A stretch of DNA of 64,000 bases, from NCBI RefSeq assembly GCF_963677125.1, contig NZ_OY781882.1, positions 4,300,501-4,364,500 of the forward strand. Reading direction: 5' to 3'. Shown here one piece after another: positions 8,902 to 18,675 of the stretch (the first letter of the stretch is position 1; each line of letters starts with the position of its first letter). This DNA is from an uncultured Desulfobacter sp. (lineage in GTDB: Bacteria > Desulfobacterota > Desulfobacteria > Desulfobacterales > Desulfobacteraceae). The notes under the pieces were generated by a model. The model was given only the letters and a program-made list of their open reading frames with translations. It ran no database searches and was not told where the DNA came from. A program made the translations under genes and the position numbers.

Positions 8902-9966
8902 TTAAAACCACCCTTTCTTTTTAAAAAATATAACCATTGCACCGCCGATGACCGCCATGCCCCCCAGTAAAACGAAATATCCCCACTGCCATTCAAGTTC
9001 AGGCATGAATTTAAAATTCATTCCGTAAATTCCGGCAAGAAAACTTAAAGGAATAAAAATGGTAGAGATAATGGTCAAGGTTGCCATGACCTCATTCATA
9101 CGGTTACCCTGGGCCGACATATAAAAATCAACCATACTGGACAAAAGTTCTTGAAGCGAGGTCACCGAATCCAGAATATGATTGACATGATCCAGAATAT
9201 CCGCATAGAACCGGATGACGGCATCGGGGACAAACGGAGATTCGCATTTCATCAAACTCAGAATTGCGCCGCGCACCGGTCGGAGCTGCTTATTGAAAAA
9301 AATCACTTCTCGTTTCAGCCGGTGTATCTGTTCAAGGAGAACGGGATTTAACTCTTCGAGCAAGTCACGTTCAATAGATTCCACGGTTGAAGCAATCTGC
9401 CCAATCACATCAAGGGAATGATCAACCACGGCATCAATCAGGGCATATGCCAGATAACCGGGACCGCCCGTGCGTATTTTCCCTCTTCCGGCCTGAACTC
9501 TTTTCTCTACCGCTTTAAGGCAGGGAGAGGGTTTGTCCTGTACAAAAATAACCAGATTCTCCATGACGGCCATACTGACCTGGGTCTCTGATACCTCATA
9601 ACTCTTGGGATCAAAGGCCAGTTGCTTGAGTGTGACATAATAATAGGCGTCAAAATCTTCAAATTTGGGCGGGTGTGCCGGGTTCACCATATCCTCCAGG
9701 GTCAGGGTATGGATATTGAACAGTTCCCCCATTTTTGAAAAGACGGGAAGATCATTTGTGCCGGTGACTTGAATCCATACGGTTTTTTCTTTCTGAATTA
9801 AAGGCAAGACTGCGTCAATGTTTGGGAGATCATGTGTTTCAAGCGACGCTTTAGAATAGATTAAAACACGGATATCTGTCTGTGTCCCCAACACGGCCTG
9901 GGCATCAATCTGCAGACCCGGTGGAGCTCCGGCTTTTTTTTCTGATTTTCTAAAAAATCTGGGCAT
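8902..9966 (-). CDS. corA: CorA-family magnesium/cobalt transporter
   Basis: Protein of 354 aa with a cytoplasmic N-terminal alpha/beta domain and a long helical stalk (about 180-290). Two C-terminal membrane helices carry the signature GMN in the loop (YGMNFKFMPELEW). This motif defines the pentameric CorA channel family for divalent cations. The C-terminal tail is basic (FFKKKGWF), as expected. It is followed closely by the MscS-type channel and MoaD-like genes on the same strand, suggesting one operon with its promoter in 9967-10347. Confidence 0.93.
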   Translation of the reverse strand: MPRFFRKSEKKAGAPPGLQIDAQAVLGTQTDIRVLIYSKASLETHDLPNIDAVLPLIQKEKTVWIQVTGTNDLPVFSKMGELFNIHTLTLEDMVNPAHPPKFEDFDAYYYVTLKQLAFDPKSYEVSETQVSMAVMENLVIFVQDKPSPCLKAVEKRVQAGRGKIRTGGPGYLAYALIDAVVDHSLDVIGQIASTVESIERDLLEELNPVLLEQIHRLKREVIFFNKQLRPVRGAILSLMKCESPFVPDAVIRFYADILDHVNHILDSVTSLQELLSSMVDFYMSAQGNRMNEVMATLTIISTIFIPLSFLAGIYGMNFKFMPELEWQWGYFVLLGGMAVIGGAMVIFFKKKGWF

Positions 9967-10347
9967 GGCAAACCTTCCGTTTTATTTACAACAGCAGATA
10001 TCAATTTAAAGATATCTTGTTCTCATGGTCATGGAATTACGGATATTTAAAATATTTTAAGACAGGGAACCCGTTTTTTGTCAAGACGCCCGGGGAAAAT
10101 CAGCTCTATATCCACTTGTCTCAAAACTGTTTTTGGTTTTCAAAATTACCGTTTAACCGAACTTAAGATCGGTTTCGTTTGTCTGTAACGCCTTGCGACT
10201 ACTATATTTGTATACGCATTTTCATCTTGTTTTTACCGCGTTGTTTTCTTTTTAATATTCCAATAAACATGTTTTTCATAAACCTGATGCAAAACATCGC
10301 ATTTCTATCGTGGTTAAAGATTTTAGATGGGGCAGAATAAATAAGAA
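9967..10347. other. Divergent intergenic region
   Basis: AT-rich 381-bp spacer between corA (minus) and the receiver/PPDK_N gene (plus), so it should hold both promoters. A short dyad (AACCGA, 8 nt, TCGGTT) lies near 10155-10174. I see no riboswitch or gene. A magnesium-sensing leader cannot be excluded by eye. Confidence 0.4.
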
Positions 10348-12918
10348 ATGGATAGAATTACCCAAAAAATAAAAGCCGGCTTTAAGCCTTCACAGGCCTT
10401 GGGTTTTCAGGTCAAGATGATTCTTTATGTTTGCGACCCTTACCATTTGCCAGGTTTAAAAGCGGAGATCTGCCCGTCCCCCTGGAATATCATCTGGGCT
10501 GTTTCCATAGAAGAGGCTGCCACACTGGTCCAAAAGGTGGCCTTTGACCTCGTGTTTATTGAAATAGGTGCCCTGGATGATGGAGGCGGGACGACCGTTC
10601 AGTGTCTTAAGGCCCTTTGTCCCGATCTGCCGGTAATTCTCCTGGTGCCGCCGTGCCACTGCAAATCCCAGCCTTTGGGACAGAAGGCGGATCACATGTT
10701 TATCTGGTCCGGGAACCCGGAACTCTTCCATGCCATGGTTCGCTTCATTGAGGACCAAATGTGCAAGGATACAACCCGCCGTGCCGTTCTCCTGGTGGAA
10801 GACAGCCCTGAATACGTTTCGTTCTTCCTGCCTGAAGTATACAAAGCAATAGATACGGCGTTCCAAGGTGTCAGGCCGCCCCGGCTTGTCCTGGCCGGAA
10901 CTTATGAGACAGCCATGCAGCGGTTCCGGGAATTAGGCAACCACCTTGACTGTGTCCTTTCCGATACCCGGCTGCCCTGTCAGGGAAAAGAGTCGCCCGG
11001 GGCCGGCATTGACATTTTGTCGCACATTCACAGGGAACTGCCCGGTTTGCCTATTATGCTTATGAGTGCTGAGGGGGCAAACAGAACCATGGCCCAAGCC
11101 ATTCCGGCCACCTTTCTGGATAAAAATGCCGACCAGCCGGCCCGGGACCTTCATGCATTTTTCCGCGAGCTGGTATCGCCCTCCCAGGCCTTGGGGAACA
11201 ATGCCTGTCTCAAAGATCGGTACCCGGTGCAAACAAGTCCTGCCGGTTTTACCAGAATCGGCAACGGGTCCATTGGTGGTAAAGCCAGGGGGCTGGCATT
11301 CCTGGCCCAGACCCTTAACCGTCGCCCCGATCTAGGAACGGCGTATCCGGAAATGGTCGTCGGTATTCCTGACACCCTGGTTCTCTGCACCGATATCTTT
11401 AACGATTATATCCGGGAAAACACCTTGGATAAATTTACCGGCCGTCCTTTGATGGAATTGGTCCAGGCATTTATCGACGCCCCGTTGCCCCGGGAGGTCC
11501 GCCGGTATTTAAAAACCTATCTCTCCAAGACCTTTTCTCCCCTGGCCGTTCGCTCGTCCAGCCTTTTGGAAGATGCCGCCGCCCGTCCCTGTGCCGGATT
11601 GTACAAAACCTATATGATCCCCAATAACCATGCCGACCCTGACCTTCGTTTGTCTCATTTGGCCACCGCCGTTAAGCTGGTTTATGCCTCGGCATATTAT
11701 AAAGGCGCCCAGGCCTTTGTCCGCAGTACAACAGCCCCCCCTTTTAAGGACAGCATGGCCGTTATGATCCAGGAAGTGGCCGGTCGGCGGCACAACGACT
11801 TTTTTTATCCGGCCATATCCGGTACGGCCCAATCCCTGAATTTTTACTCAGGGGGCAATGCTAAGCCCGATGAGGGGGTCTTGAACCTGGCACTGGGTTT
11901 AGGCCACACCCTTGCCCAGGGAGAGCAGAGTTTCAGGGTTTTCCCCAAATATCCCCAGGCCAATTCCCAATTTTCCAGCACCCGGGATTTTTTGGAAAAT
12001 ACACAACACCGGTTTTATGCCATTAGAATGACAGACTACCCCGAGACCCTGTGTTTTGGCATTTGTTCAAACCTGGAACGCCGGGATTTGTCCCAGGCCT
12101 TGAATGAGGCACCGGTCAAGGCCCTGGCTGCCACCTATGTGCCTGCCGAAGACCGGATTCGGGATACCTGGTACTGCAAGGGCCCAAAAATTATTAATTT
12201 TGCCCAGGTCCTTAAATACGAGACCCCGCCCCTTACTGCCCTGGTCAGTGATCTCATGACGGCTTTGGCTTGCGATGCCGGCGGTCCCATAGAATTGGAG
12301 TTTGCCGCCGATCTGCCCGAGCAATCGGGCCAACCCTGGACAATTTCCCTGCTCCAGGCCCGGCCGATGTCCAGTCCGCGGGACCGCAGCCTGATCACCA
12401 AAGAAGACCTTGACGAAGCCGTGTGTGTCTCCACCTCGGCCCTGGGCAACTGCATTCTGGATACCATCCAAGACATTGTCTATGTCAATCCGAACACTTT
12501 TGAGGGGGGTAAAACCCGGGATATGGCACAGCAGATCAGCCGTATCAATGCGGAACTGGCCAAAACCAACCGCCGGTTTCTGCTGGCCGGCCCGGGCCGA
12601 TGGGGATCATCAGATCCCTGGCTGGGCATCCCTGTGGCGTGGCAGCAGATCTCCGGTGCCGGTGCCATCGTAGAAATTCGGGACGGCACCATCCATGCCG
12701 ATGCCTCCAAGGGCTCCCATTTTTTCAATACCATCACTGCACGGGGCGTGCCCTATATTACCGTGAATTCCGAGGCTTGTGACCGTATTGACCTGGAAAA
12801 CCTGACCGGTTGCCATACGGTTCGGGACGAGGGCTTCATCCGCCACATGCGCCTAAAACGCCCTTTGCTGATTAAGGTCGATGGAAAACGTTCCCGCAGT
12901 GTCATCATGAACGCTTAG
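10348..12918 (+). CDS. Receiver plus PEP/pyruvate-binding (PPDK_N) domain protein
   Basis: Protein of 856 aa. Residues about 24-140 look like a degenerate receiver domain. Residues about 145-280 form a second receiver with a better fold signature (VLLVEDSPEY, VLSDTRLP, LMSAEG, FLDKN). From about 300 onward is an ATP-grasp-like PEP-synthase/pyruvate-phosphate-dikinase N-terminal domain (GGKARGLAFL, AVRSSSLLEDA, QARPM). The usual phosphohistidine swivelling domain and TIM-barrel PEP domain are absent, so it cannot run the full PEP synthase cycle. I infer a signalling or regulatory phosphotransfer role. Its gene lies 126 bp upstream of gdhA, on the same strand. Confidence 0.8.
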   Translation: MDRITQKIKAGFKPSQALGFQVKMILYVCDPYHLPGLKAEICPSPWNIIWAVSIEEAATLVQKVAFDLVFIEIGALDDGGGTTVQCLKALCPDLPVILLVPPCHCKSQPLGQKADHMFIWSGNPELFHAMVRFIEDQMCKDTTRRAVLLVEDSPEYVSFFLPEVYKAIDTAFQGVRPPRLVLAGTYETAMQRFRELGNHLDCVLSDTRLPCQGKESPGAGIDILSHIHRELPGLPIMLMSAEGANRTMAQAIPATFLDKNADQPARDLHAFFRELVSPSQALGNNACLKDRYPVQTSPAGFTRIGNGSIGGKARGLAFLAQTLNRRPDLGTAYPEMVVGIPDTLVLCTDIFNDYIRENTLDKFTGRPLMELVQAFIDAPLPREVRRYLKTYLSKTFSPLAVRSSSLLEDAAARPCAGLYKTYMIPNNHADPDLRLSHLATAVKLVYASAYYKGAQAFVRSTTAPPFKDSMAVMIQEVAGRRHNDFFYPAISGTAQSLNFYSGGNAKPDEGVLNLALGLGHTLAQGEQSFRVFPKYPQANSQFSSTRDFLENTQHRFYAIRMTDYPETLCFGICSNLERRDLSQALNEAPVKALAATYVPAEDRIRDTWYCKGPKIINFAQVLKYETPPLTALVSDLMTALACDAGGPIELEFAADLPEQSGQPWTISLLQARPMSSPRDRSLITKEDLDEAVCVSTSALGNCILDTIQDIVYVNPNTFEGGKTRDMAQQISRINAELAKTNRRFLLAGPGRWGSSDPWLGIPVAWQQISGAGAIVEIRDGTIHADASKGSHFFNTITARGVPYITVNSEACDRIDLENLTGCHTVRDEGFIRHMRLKRPLLIKVDGKRSRSVIMNA

Positions 12919-13044
12919 AAACCCGGATAATCAGATACAGGATGAATGAGTTTTCCGGCATCAGATATGTTTATGGATGCCGCCTGATCATTGGAGCGGA
13001 TTGACTCCATTTATAATATTTATACCCCAGAAGAAAGGTAGATC

Positions 13045-14394
13045 ATGTCAGAAGAATTGAATAAAATCATAGCTAAAGACCCGGATCAAAAAGAATTTCA
13101 CCAGGCCGTGCAGGAGGTGATTGAAACGGTACAGCCCGTGCTGGACCGCAACATTGAATACCGAAAAGCCAAAATCCTGGAGCGCCTGGCCGAGCCTGAG
13201 CGGGTGGTCATGTTCCGGGTGCCCTGGATGGACGATACGGGAACCGTCCAGGTTAACCGGGGGTACCGCATCGGAATGAATTCGGCCATCGGTCCCTACA
13301 AGGGCGGGCTGCGTTTCCACCCGTCGGTAAATCTGTCCATACTCAAATTCCTGGCATTTGAGCAGGTGTTTAAAAATGCCCTGACCACCCTGCCCATGGG
13401 CGGCGGCAAGGGCGGGTCCGATTTTGACCCCAAAGGAAAATCGGACAATGAGGTCATGCGCTTCTGCCAGTCTTTCATGTCCGAACTTTACCGCCACATC
13501 GGCCCCAACACCGACGTACCCGCTGGTGACATCGGCGTGGGCGGCAGGGAGATCGGCTATCTTTTTGGACAGTACAAACGGCTGACCAATGCCTTCGATC
13601 CGGTGCTCACGGGCAAGGGGCTGGACTGGGGCGGCAGTCTCATCCGGCCTGAAGCCACGGGCTATGGTTGTGTTTATTTCGCCGCTGAAATGCTTGCCAC
13701 CCGTAATGGCGGCATGGAAGACAAAATCTGCCTGGTTTCCGGTTCCGGGAACGTGGCCCAGTACACCGTGGAAAAAATTCTGGATCTGGGAGGCAAAGTC
13801 GTCACCCTGTCTGACTCCTCCGGGTTTATCTATGACGAAACCGGTATTGACCGGGAAAAACTGGCCTGGGTCATGGAGTTGAAAGAGATCCGGCGGGGCC
13901 GGATTAAGGAATACGCCGAAAAATATCCGGAAGCCATATACACTGAAACAGATGCCTCCCTGGATTACAATCCCTTATGGAATATTCAGGCTGACTGTGC
14001 CTTCCCTTCGGCCACCCAGAACGAAATCAACGGCAAAGATGCGGAGAATCTGATCGAGAACGGGGTCTTTTTAATATCCGAAGGGGCCAACATGCCCTCA
14101 ACTCCGGAGGCCGTGGATCTCTTTGTGGATCATAAAATCCTCTACGCCCCGGGCAAGGCGGCCAATGCCGGCGGGGTGGCTGTATCCGGGCTGGAAATGT
14201 CCCAGAACGCCGTACGTCGGGCCTGGTCCAGGGAAAAGGTGGACAGGCGGCTGCACGGCATTATGAAATCCATCCACACATCCTGCGTGGATGCCTGTGC
14301 CGAATACGGCGAGAAGGGCAATTACGTGGCCGGGGCCAATATTGCCGGGTTTACCAAGGTGGTTGACGCCATGCTGGATCAGGGTCTTGTATAG
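13045..14394 (+). CDS. gdhA: Glutamate dehydrogenase (hexameric, NADP type)
   Basis: Protein of 449 aa, the normal length of bacterial hexameric GdhA. It catalyses reductive amination of 2-oxoglutarate with ammonia. The catalytic lysine motif PMGGGKGG is present, as are the substrate-binding YKGGLRFHPSVN and the nucleotide-binding VSGSGNVAQY. A ribosome-binding site (AGAAAGG) lies 8 nt before the ATG. The serine-containing SGSGNVA loop is typical of NADP-dependent members. It precedes a LuxR-type regulator and a second, divergent glutamate dehydrogenase homologue on the same strand. Confidence 0.96.
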   Translation: MSEELNKIIAKDPDQKEFHQAVQEVIETVQPVLDRNIEYRKAKILERLAEPERVVMFRVPWMDDTGTVQVNRGYRIGMNSAIGPYKGGLRFHPSVNLSILKFLAFEQVFKNALTTLPMGGGKGGSDFDPKGKSDNEVMRFCQSFMSELYRHIGPNTDVPAGDIGVGGREIGYLFGQYKRLTNAFDPVLTGKGLDWGGSLIRPEATGYGCVYFAAEMLATRNGGMEDKICLVSGSGNVAQYTVEKILDLGGKVVTLSDSSGFIYDETGIDREKLAWVMELKEIRRGRIKEYAEKYPEAIYTETDASLDYNPLWNIQADCAFPSATQNEINGKDAENLIENGVFLISEGANMPSTPEAVDLFVDHKILYAPGKAANAGGVAVSGLEMSQNAVRRAWSREKVDRRLHGIMKSIHTSCVDACAEYGEKGNYVAGANIAGFTKVVDAMLDQGLV

Positions 14395-14429
14395 CCCTTA
14401 AATTCTTGGTATATCCGAACCATATCAGA

Positions 14430-14461
14430 GTCAGCCGCCTGGGTCTATCCGGGCGGCCGAC
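14430..14461 (+). promoter_or_regulatory. GC-rich hairpin between gdhA and the LuxR-type gene
   Basis: A 9-bp stem (14434-14442 with 14449-14457, one G-T wobble) around a 6-nt loop, extended by a GTC/GAC pair at the base. It lies 36 nt after the gdhA stop and just before the next gene's ribosome-binding site (GGGAGG at 14469). No T-tract follows, so it is more likely an mRNA-processing or attenuating stem than a complete terminator. Confidence 0.4.
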
Positions 14462-14477
14462 AAAATTTGGGAGGAAA

Positions 14478-15428
14478 ATGAGTCACATCGTGGAGCAGCC
14501 GGACATTGAGGCCCTGGTCCGCCGCAACCGGGAGCTGGAACAACTGGAGCAGGATCATCGGCGCATGGAGCTGATTTTCAAGCAACAGGCCCACAATCTC
14601 CAGGAACGTATGAAGGAGATTAACTGCCTGTACGGGATCTCCAAAATTCTGGAGCAGGCCGGCCTGTCCCTGGAAGATACCTTTCAGCAAGTGGTGAATC
14701 TCATTCCCCCCTCCTGGCAGTACCCGGAGATTACATGCGCCCAGCTTCTCATTAACGACCAGAGTTTCCGTACAAAAAATTATAAAAACACCTTTTGGAA
14801 ACAGCAGGCAAAAATTATTGCCTATGGAGAACCCATCGGCATTCTCACGGTCTGCTATCTTGAAAAACGGCCCGACATGGACGAGGGGCCCTTTCTGACC
14901 GAAGAACGGTCGCTGATTGATGCGGTGGCCGAACTTCTGGGCCGGACCATTAAACGCAAACAGGCGGAAGCCGAACTGAGGGAATCCCGGCGCAAGCTCA
15001 AAGATCAAAACCAGCAGCTCAAGGAGAAAAATATTGCCCTGCGGGAAGTGATGAGTCAACTGCGGGAGGAAAAAGTGGACCTTGAAAAGCGGGTGTTGGC
15101 CAATGTGGAAAATTTACTTTTGCCTCTGATCAAAAAAATGGAAGACCAGGGGTCGGATCTGGACAAAGGTTACCTGCTGCTGCTCGAAGAAAATATCGCA
15201 CAGCTCACCTCTTCATTCGGCACTAAAATATCCCAACTTCACCAGCGCCTGACCCCTAGAGAAAACGAAATCTGCAATATGATCCGTACGGGCTTAAGCT
15301 CCAAGGAGATTGGGAAAATGCTTAACCTCTCCTACCGCAGCGTTGAAACCTATAGAAATCACATCCGCAAAAAGCTGGGCATCAGCAATAAAAAAATCAA
15401 CCTGACCTCTTATCTTGCCGGTCTGTAA
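14478..15428 (+). CDS. LuxR-type regulator with GAF-like sensor and coiled coil
   Basis: Protein of about 316 aa starting MSHIVEQPDIEALV, with GGGAGG 9 nt upstream of the ATG at 14478. A longer frame begins 72 nt earlier but lacks such a site and crosses the hairpin. Residues about 45-165 look like a GAF sensor (SLEDTFQQVVNLIPPSWQYP). A long charged coiled coil follows (about 170-235). The C-terminus is a LuxR/GerE helix-turn-helix (LTPRENEICNMIRTGLSSKE, SYRSVETYRNHI). Placed between gdhA and the GDH-like gene, it is a candidate local transcription regulator. Confidence 0.85.
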   Translation: MSHIVEQPDIEALVRRNRELEQLEQDHRRMELIFKQQAHNLQERMKEINCLYGISKILEQAGLSLEDTFQQVVNLIPPSWQYPEITCAQLLINDQSFRTKNYKNTFWKQQAKIIAYGEPIGILTVCYLEKRPDMDEGPFLTEERSLIDAVAELLGRTIKRKQAEAELRESRRKLKDQNQQLKEKNIALREVMSQLREEKVDLEKRVLANVENLLLPLIKKMEDQGSDLDKGYLLLLEENIAQLTSSFGTKISQLHQRLTPRENEICNMIRTGLSSKEIGKMLNLSYRSVETYRNHIRKKLGISNKKINLTSYLAGL

Positions 15429-15446
15429 TCCACATGGAGAACCCCC

Positions 15447-18400
15447 ATGGTCAACCTGCTGTCCGATATCAGCCGGTCCCCCCATATCATTGACCGCGCC
15501 GACGCCCTCAACCTCAACATCAGGATTCTATACGAAGCGGTTATTGATCTTTCCGCCCAGGGCCTGATCACCGCTCATTGTATTAATCTGGCCGCAGGTA
15601 TACTGCTCAATGATTTGGGCCTTCCCAGCTATTTTTTTGAAAATATCACCAAGGATTCTCTCAAACAGATCCTCTCTTCCATCACTTCCAGCATTGCCGT
15701 TCAGGATGACCGGGTGGTCCTGGTGGGCCGGGTGGCCCACATCGACTTTGACCTGGGGCAGGGCAGTGACGTCCAGCGGGTCCGCATTGCCACCCGGGAT
15801 ACCCGGGACGCCATGGAAAAATTGATGGAAAGCATGATATCCGGACACCGCAGGGAATATTATTACAGCCGGGAAAATGAATACTACACCTATATTTTCC
15901 GGCCGGAGACCGTAAACGATTTCACCAAACATGAGTTCGAGACTTCCGCCTTTCTTTTCAACCTTGCCGGGGATTACACGGCAACCCCCGAACCTACACG
16001 CATGCGGTATGAAAAATTTTTAAAAGAGTGCAGGGCATCGGTTAGGCCCCTGGTCAAAGTCTTCAAGCTGCCGGATACCGAAGAAACCCGGATTATGTTC
16101 AACTCGAATTTTGCCACCCCCCAGATTCCCATTTTTAGGCAGTTGCTTAAAGACCACGGTTTCACACTCATGCGCGCCTATTGGGAACCCTATTGGGACG
16201 GTACTGAGGTGCCCACGTCCATCTGTTCACTCTATCTGCAAGGAGAAATGTCCCGGACTCGGGAAATCGAACTGATTCGAGATATTCAGGATTTTTTGGC
16301 ATTTAATGTCGGCCCTGTTACGACCCTTTACGTGGACGGAAAGTTGACCTACAAGGAAATGCTTTTTGCCGGCAATGCCATTGCTTTTACAAGGATATTC
16401 ATCTTCTCGGAAAATAATGCCCAAAGCGATCAAGCCATTATGTCCCGTCTGGATGACAGGGCCTGTGAGGAGTCGTTTGCCGACCGGATTCACAAGGCCG
16501 CCCGGGCTGCCTTTGACACCGGAACCATCGAGGCCGTGGTCATGGTCCATCCCGAGTTGCTTGAAGCCTTATATGAATTATTCGCCCGCCGATTTGATCC
16601 GACCCAGGCACTTGGGTCGGCAGATGACGCAACTGAACAATTTGAGACGTTTCACCAGATGTGCCGGACCCGGCTGGCAGAACACCCCACGGCTCTGCAA
16701 ATTTTTCGGTTTATGACAAAATTTGTGGCCCAGTGTTGTAAGACCAACTTTTACATTCCGGACAAACGGGCGTACAGTTTCCGCCTGGACAGTGGTATCC
16801 TGGACCCCTTGGTTTACAGCCGACCTGTTTACGGGATTTTTTTTATCAATGGACATTATGCCGCAGGCGTCCACATGCGCTCTGCCGACATTGCCCGAGG
16901 TGGTTTACGTCTGGTAACAACGGGCCCGGCGGATTACGAAAGACAGATGGGAAATGCGGCTCGGCTCAGCTTTATCCTGGGTCAGGCCCGGCGTCTCAAG
17001 CACAAGGATATTTGTGAAGATGGTGCCTCCGGGGTGATCGTTCCCCACCCGGTCTATGGTGAATATGCCGGGGATGCAGTACTGGATTTCACCGAAGGCA
17101 TTCTGGATATTACACTTCCTAATGACTATGTAATAGATTATTACGGGCGTCCTGAAATGCTCTTTTTCGAACCGGACCGGGGTACGGCAGATTTTATGGA
17201 TACCGTGACACTCAGGGCAAAGGTGCGGGGAAATCCACACTGGCGGACCATTGCCACGGAAAAAGGCTGCGGCGTTTTTCATTATAATTACGGTATTTTG
17301 AACAATGGCAAATTGTTCGGGCTGCTGCCGGCCGGGGATGGTCTCAGCGACCTGCAAGTCGACGGGAAATCCCAGATGGTCACCCGGGATATAGGAAAAC
17401 TTAGAAAAAAAATAAGTGGGAACATCAAAACCATAGGTATGGCCACCACGGCCATGATGACCGCTTTCCGCACCTTGATTCATCATCATAATGTCCGGGA
17501 AAAAGATTTGAACCTCATGGTCATCGGCGGACCCGGTGGCCGGCTGGTAGGCAATGAGCTGCTCTGCTGCCGAGGCCGGATCTGTCTGGCCATCGATAAT
17601 AAGGCGCTTCTCTTTGATCCGACGGGATTGGATCCCGGTGAATTGGAAAAATTGGCTTTGGCCGCCCGTGCCGGTTCTGCCGTCGGCGCTTTGGCCTTTC
17701 CTTCGGACAAGCTTTCCCCCGATGGATTTAAGGTGCCGGTTACAGCCGTACGCACCTTCCTGCCCGACGGTGCCATGGTTGAAGACGGCTTTCTTTTTCA
17801 CAGGGACTTCCTGTTTAACCCGGACATGAGGGCGTACATCCGCAGCGCGGGCATCCGGGGCTGTCTGCCCTGCGGCGGATTCAAGGAGGGTGTTACCGGA
17901 AGAACCGTTCTATCCTTTCTGGAAAATTTCAAGGAGCTTGAATTCATCGTGGAAGGCGCCAGCCTCTTTTTCGACAACAGTGCCCGTCGGCATATTGCGG
18001 CAAACACCGACATCCGTCACCTCAAGGATACCACTGCCAATAAAGGAGGTGTCTTTTCTTCTGTCATGGCAGAAGTCCTTCCGGGATTCCTTCTCGGGGA
18101 CCAATATGAGGGTGCACTGATTGAGGATTCTAAGGTGGGCGGCGCCCTGATTCGGGAAATTATAGGTCTTATTGAAACCCATGTGGCCGCAGAAACAAAG
18201 ATTCTACTCCACCGATGTGACGCAGATCAGGGCATTCCGTTGTTGGCCCAATCAGAGAAGGCCGGCGAAGATATTTTATCCCTTCAGCAAACATTTCACA
18301 CCAGGCTCAACACCATGTTAAAACAAAAAAGTCTGGTCTGGAAAATCCTGGCGGCATATATCCCCCAAACCTTGGTTCAAGTGGTAGGCAAAAAACGAAT

Positions 18401-18656
18401 CATCGATATCCTGAATAGCGATGCCATGCAGGCGTATCGGGACGCCATCATCACCAAACAACTGGCGGCCAAAGCATTTTATCGGTTCGGTTCGGAATGG
18501 GACAGTTTTACGTCAGCGCTTGAAAAAAAATTTACCGGCACGGTAGCCGATCTGGCGGCCTGCCCCTGTCCGGAGTTCACTATTGAGGGGGATGGCACCA
18601 TTACCATTCCGGATACAAAAAAAGCGGCTGCAAGGGAATTTCCCTGCAGCCGCTAA
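15447..18656 (+). CDS. Large NAD-glutamate-dehydrogenase homologue, catalytic lysine apparently replaced
   Basis: Protein of 1069 aa, the size class of the 115-kDa NAD-specific glutamate dehydrogenases, with their long N-terminal regulatory region. Family landmarks are present: RSADIARGGLR, FVEGA-like IVEGASLFFDN, and KDTTANKGGVFSS near the C-terminus. In the active-site segment the family motif LKNKDIPEGGAKG appears here as LKHKDICEDGASG, so serine (about residue 528) stands where the catalytic lysine is expected. The dinucleotide loop, normally GGPDGDLGSNE, reads GGPGGRLVGNE. I infer reduced or absent dehydrogenase activity, perhaps a regulatory subunit for the adjacent GdhA. The start has GGAGA upstream. 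Confidence 0.8.
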   Translation: MVNLLSDISRSPHIIDRADALNLNIRILYEAVIDLSAQGLITAHCINLAAGILLNDLGLPSYFFENITKDSLKQILSSITSSIAVQDDRVVLVGRVAHIDFDLGQGSDVQRVRIATRDTRDAMEKLMESMISGHRREYYYSRENEYYTYIFRPETVNDFTKHEFETSAFLFNLAGDYTATPEPTRMRYEKFLKECRASVRPLVKVFKLPDTEETRIMFNSNFATPQIPIFRQLLKDHGFTLMRAYWEPYWDGTEVPTSICSLYLQGEMSRTREIELIRDIQDFLAFNVGPVTTLYVDGKLTYKEMLFAGNAIAFTRIFIFSENNAQSDQAIMSRLDDRACEESFADRIHKAARAAFDTGTIEAVVMVHPELLEALYELFARRFDPTQALGSADDATEQFETFHQMCRTRLAEHPTALQIFRFMTKFVAQCCKTNFYIPDKRAYSFRLDSGILDPLVYSRPVYGIFFINGHYAAGVHMRSADIARGGLRLVTTGPADYERQMGNAARLSFILGQARRLKHKDICEDGASGVIVPHPVYGEYAGDAVLDFTEGILDITLPNDYVIDYYGRPEMLFFEPDRGTADFMDTVTLRAKVRGNPHWRTIATEKGCGVFHYNYGILNNGKLFGLLPAGDGLSDLQVDGKSQMVTRDIGKLRKKISGNIKTIGMATTAMMTAFRTLIHHHNVREKDLNLMVIGGPGGRLVGNELLCCRGRICLAIDNKALLFDPTGLDPGELEKLALAARAGSAVGALAFPSDKLSPDGFKVPVTAVRTFLPDGAMVEDGFLFHRDFLFNPDMRAYIRSAGIRGCLPCGGFKEGVTGRTVLSFLENFKELEFIVEGASLFFDNSARRHIAANTDIRHLKDTTANKGGVFSSVMAEVLPGFLLGDQYEGALIEDSKVGGALIREIIGLIETHVAAETKILLHRCDADQGIPLLAQSEKAGEDILSLQQTFHTRLNTMLKQKSLVWKILAAYIPQTLVQVVGKKRIIDILNSDAMQAYRDAIITKQLAAKAFYRFGSEWDSFTSALEKKFTGTVADLAACPCPEFTIEGDGTITIPDTKKAAAREFPCSR
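18622..18653 (-). terminator. Intrinsic terminator of the GAF gene inside the end of the GDH-like CDS
   Basis: GC-rich stem with arms of about 14 bp (one bulged A) spanning the last ten codons of the plus-strand GDH-like gene. Read on the minus strand it is followed directly by a run of seven T residues, the classical rho-independent layout for the convergent GAF gene ending at 18676. On the plus strand no T-run follows. Confidence 0.75.
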
Positions 18657-18675
18657 CGGTTAAATGTTTTGTTGA

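Noticed and set aside
12956..12982. 7-bp dyad between the receiver/PPDK_N gene and gdhA as a terminator
   Set aside because: The stem is short and has no T-tract, so it was not annotated.
16905..17801. 298-codon open frame antisense to the large GDH-like gene
   Set aside because: It lies wholly inside a well-supported gene, has no ribosome-binding site or recognisable motif, and is explained by the codon bias of the sense strand.
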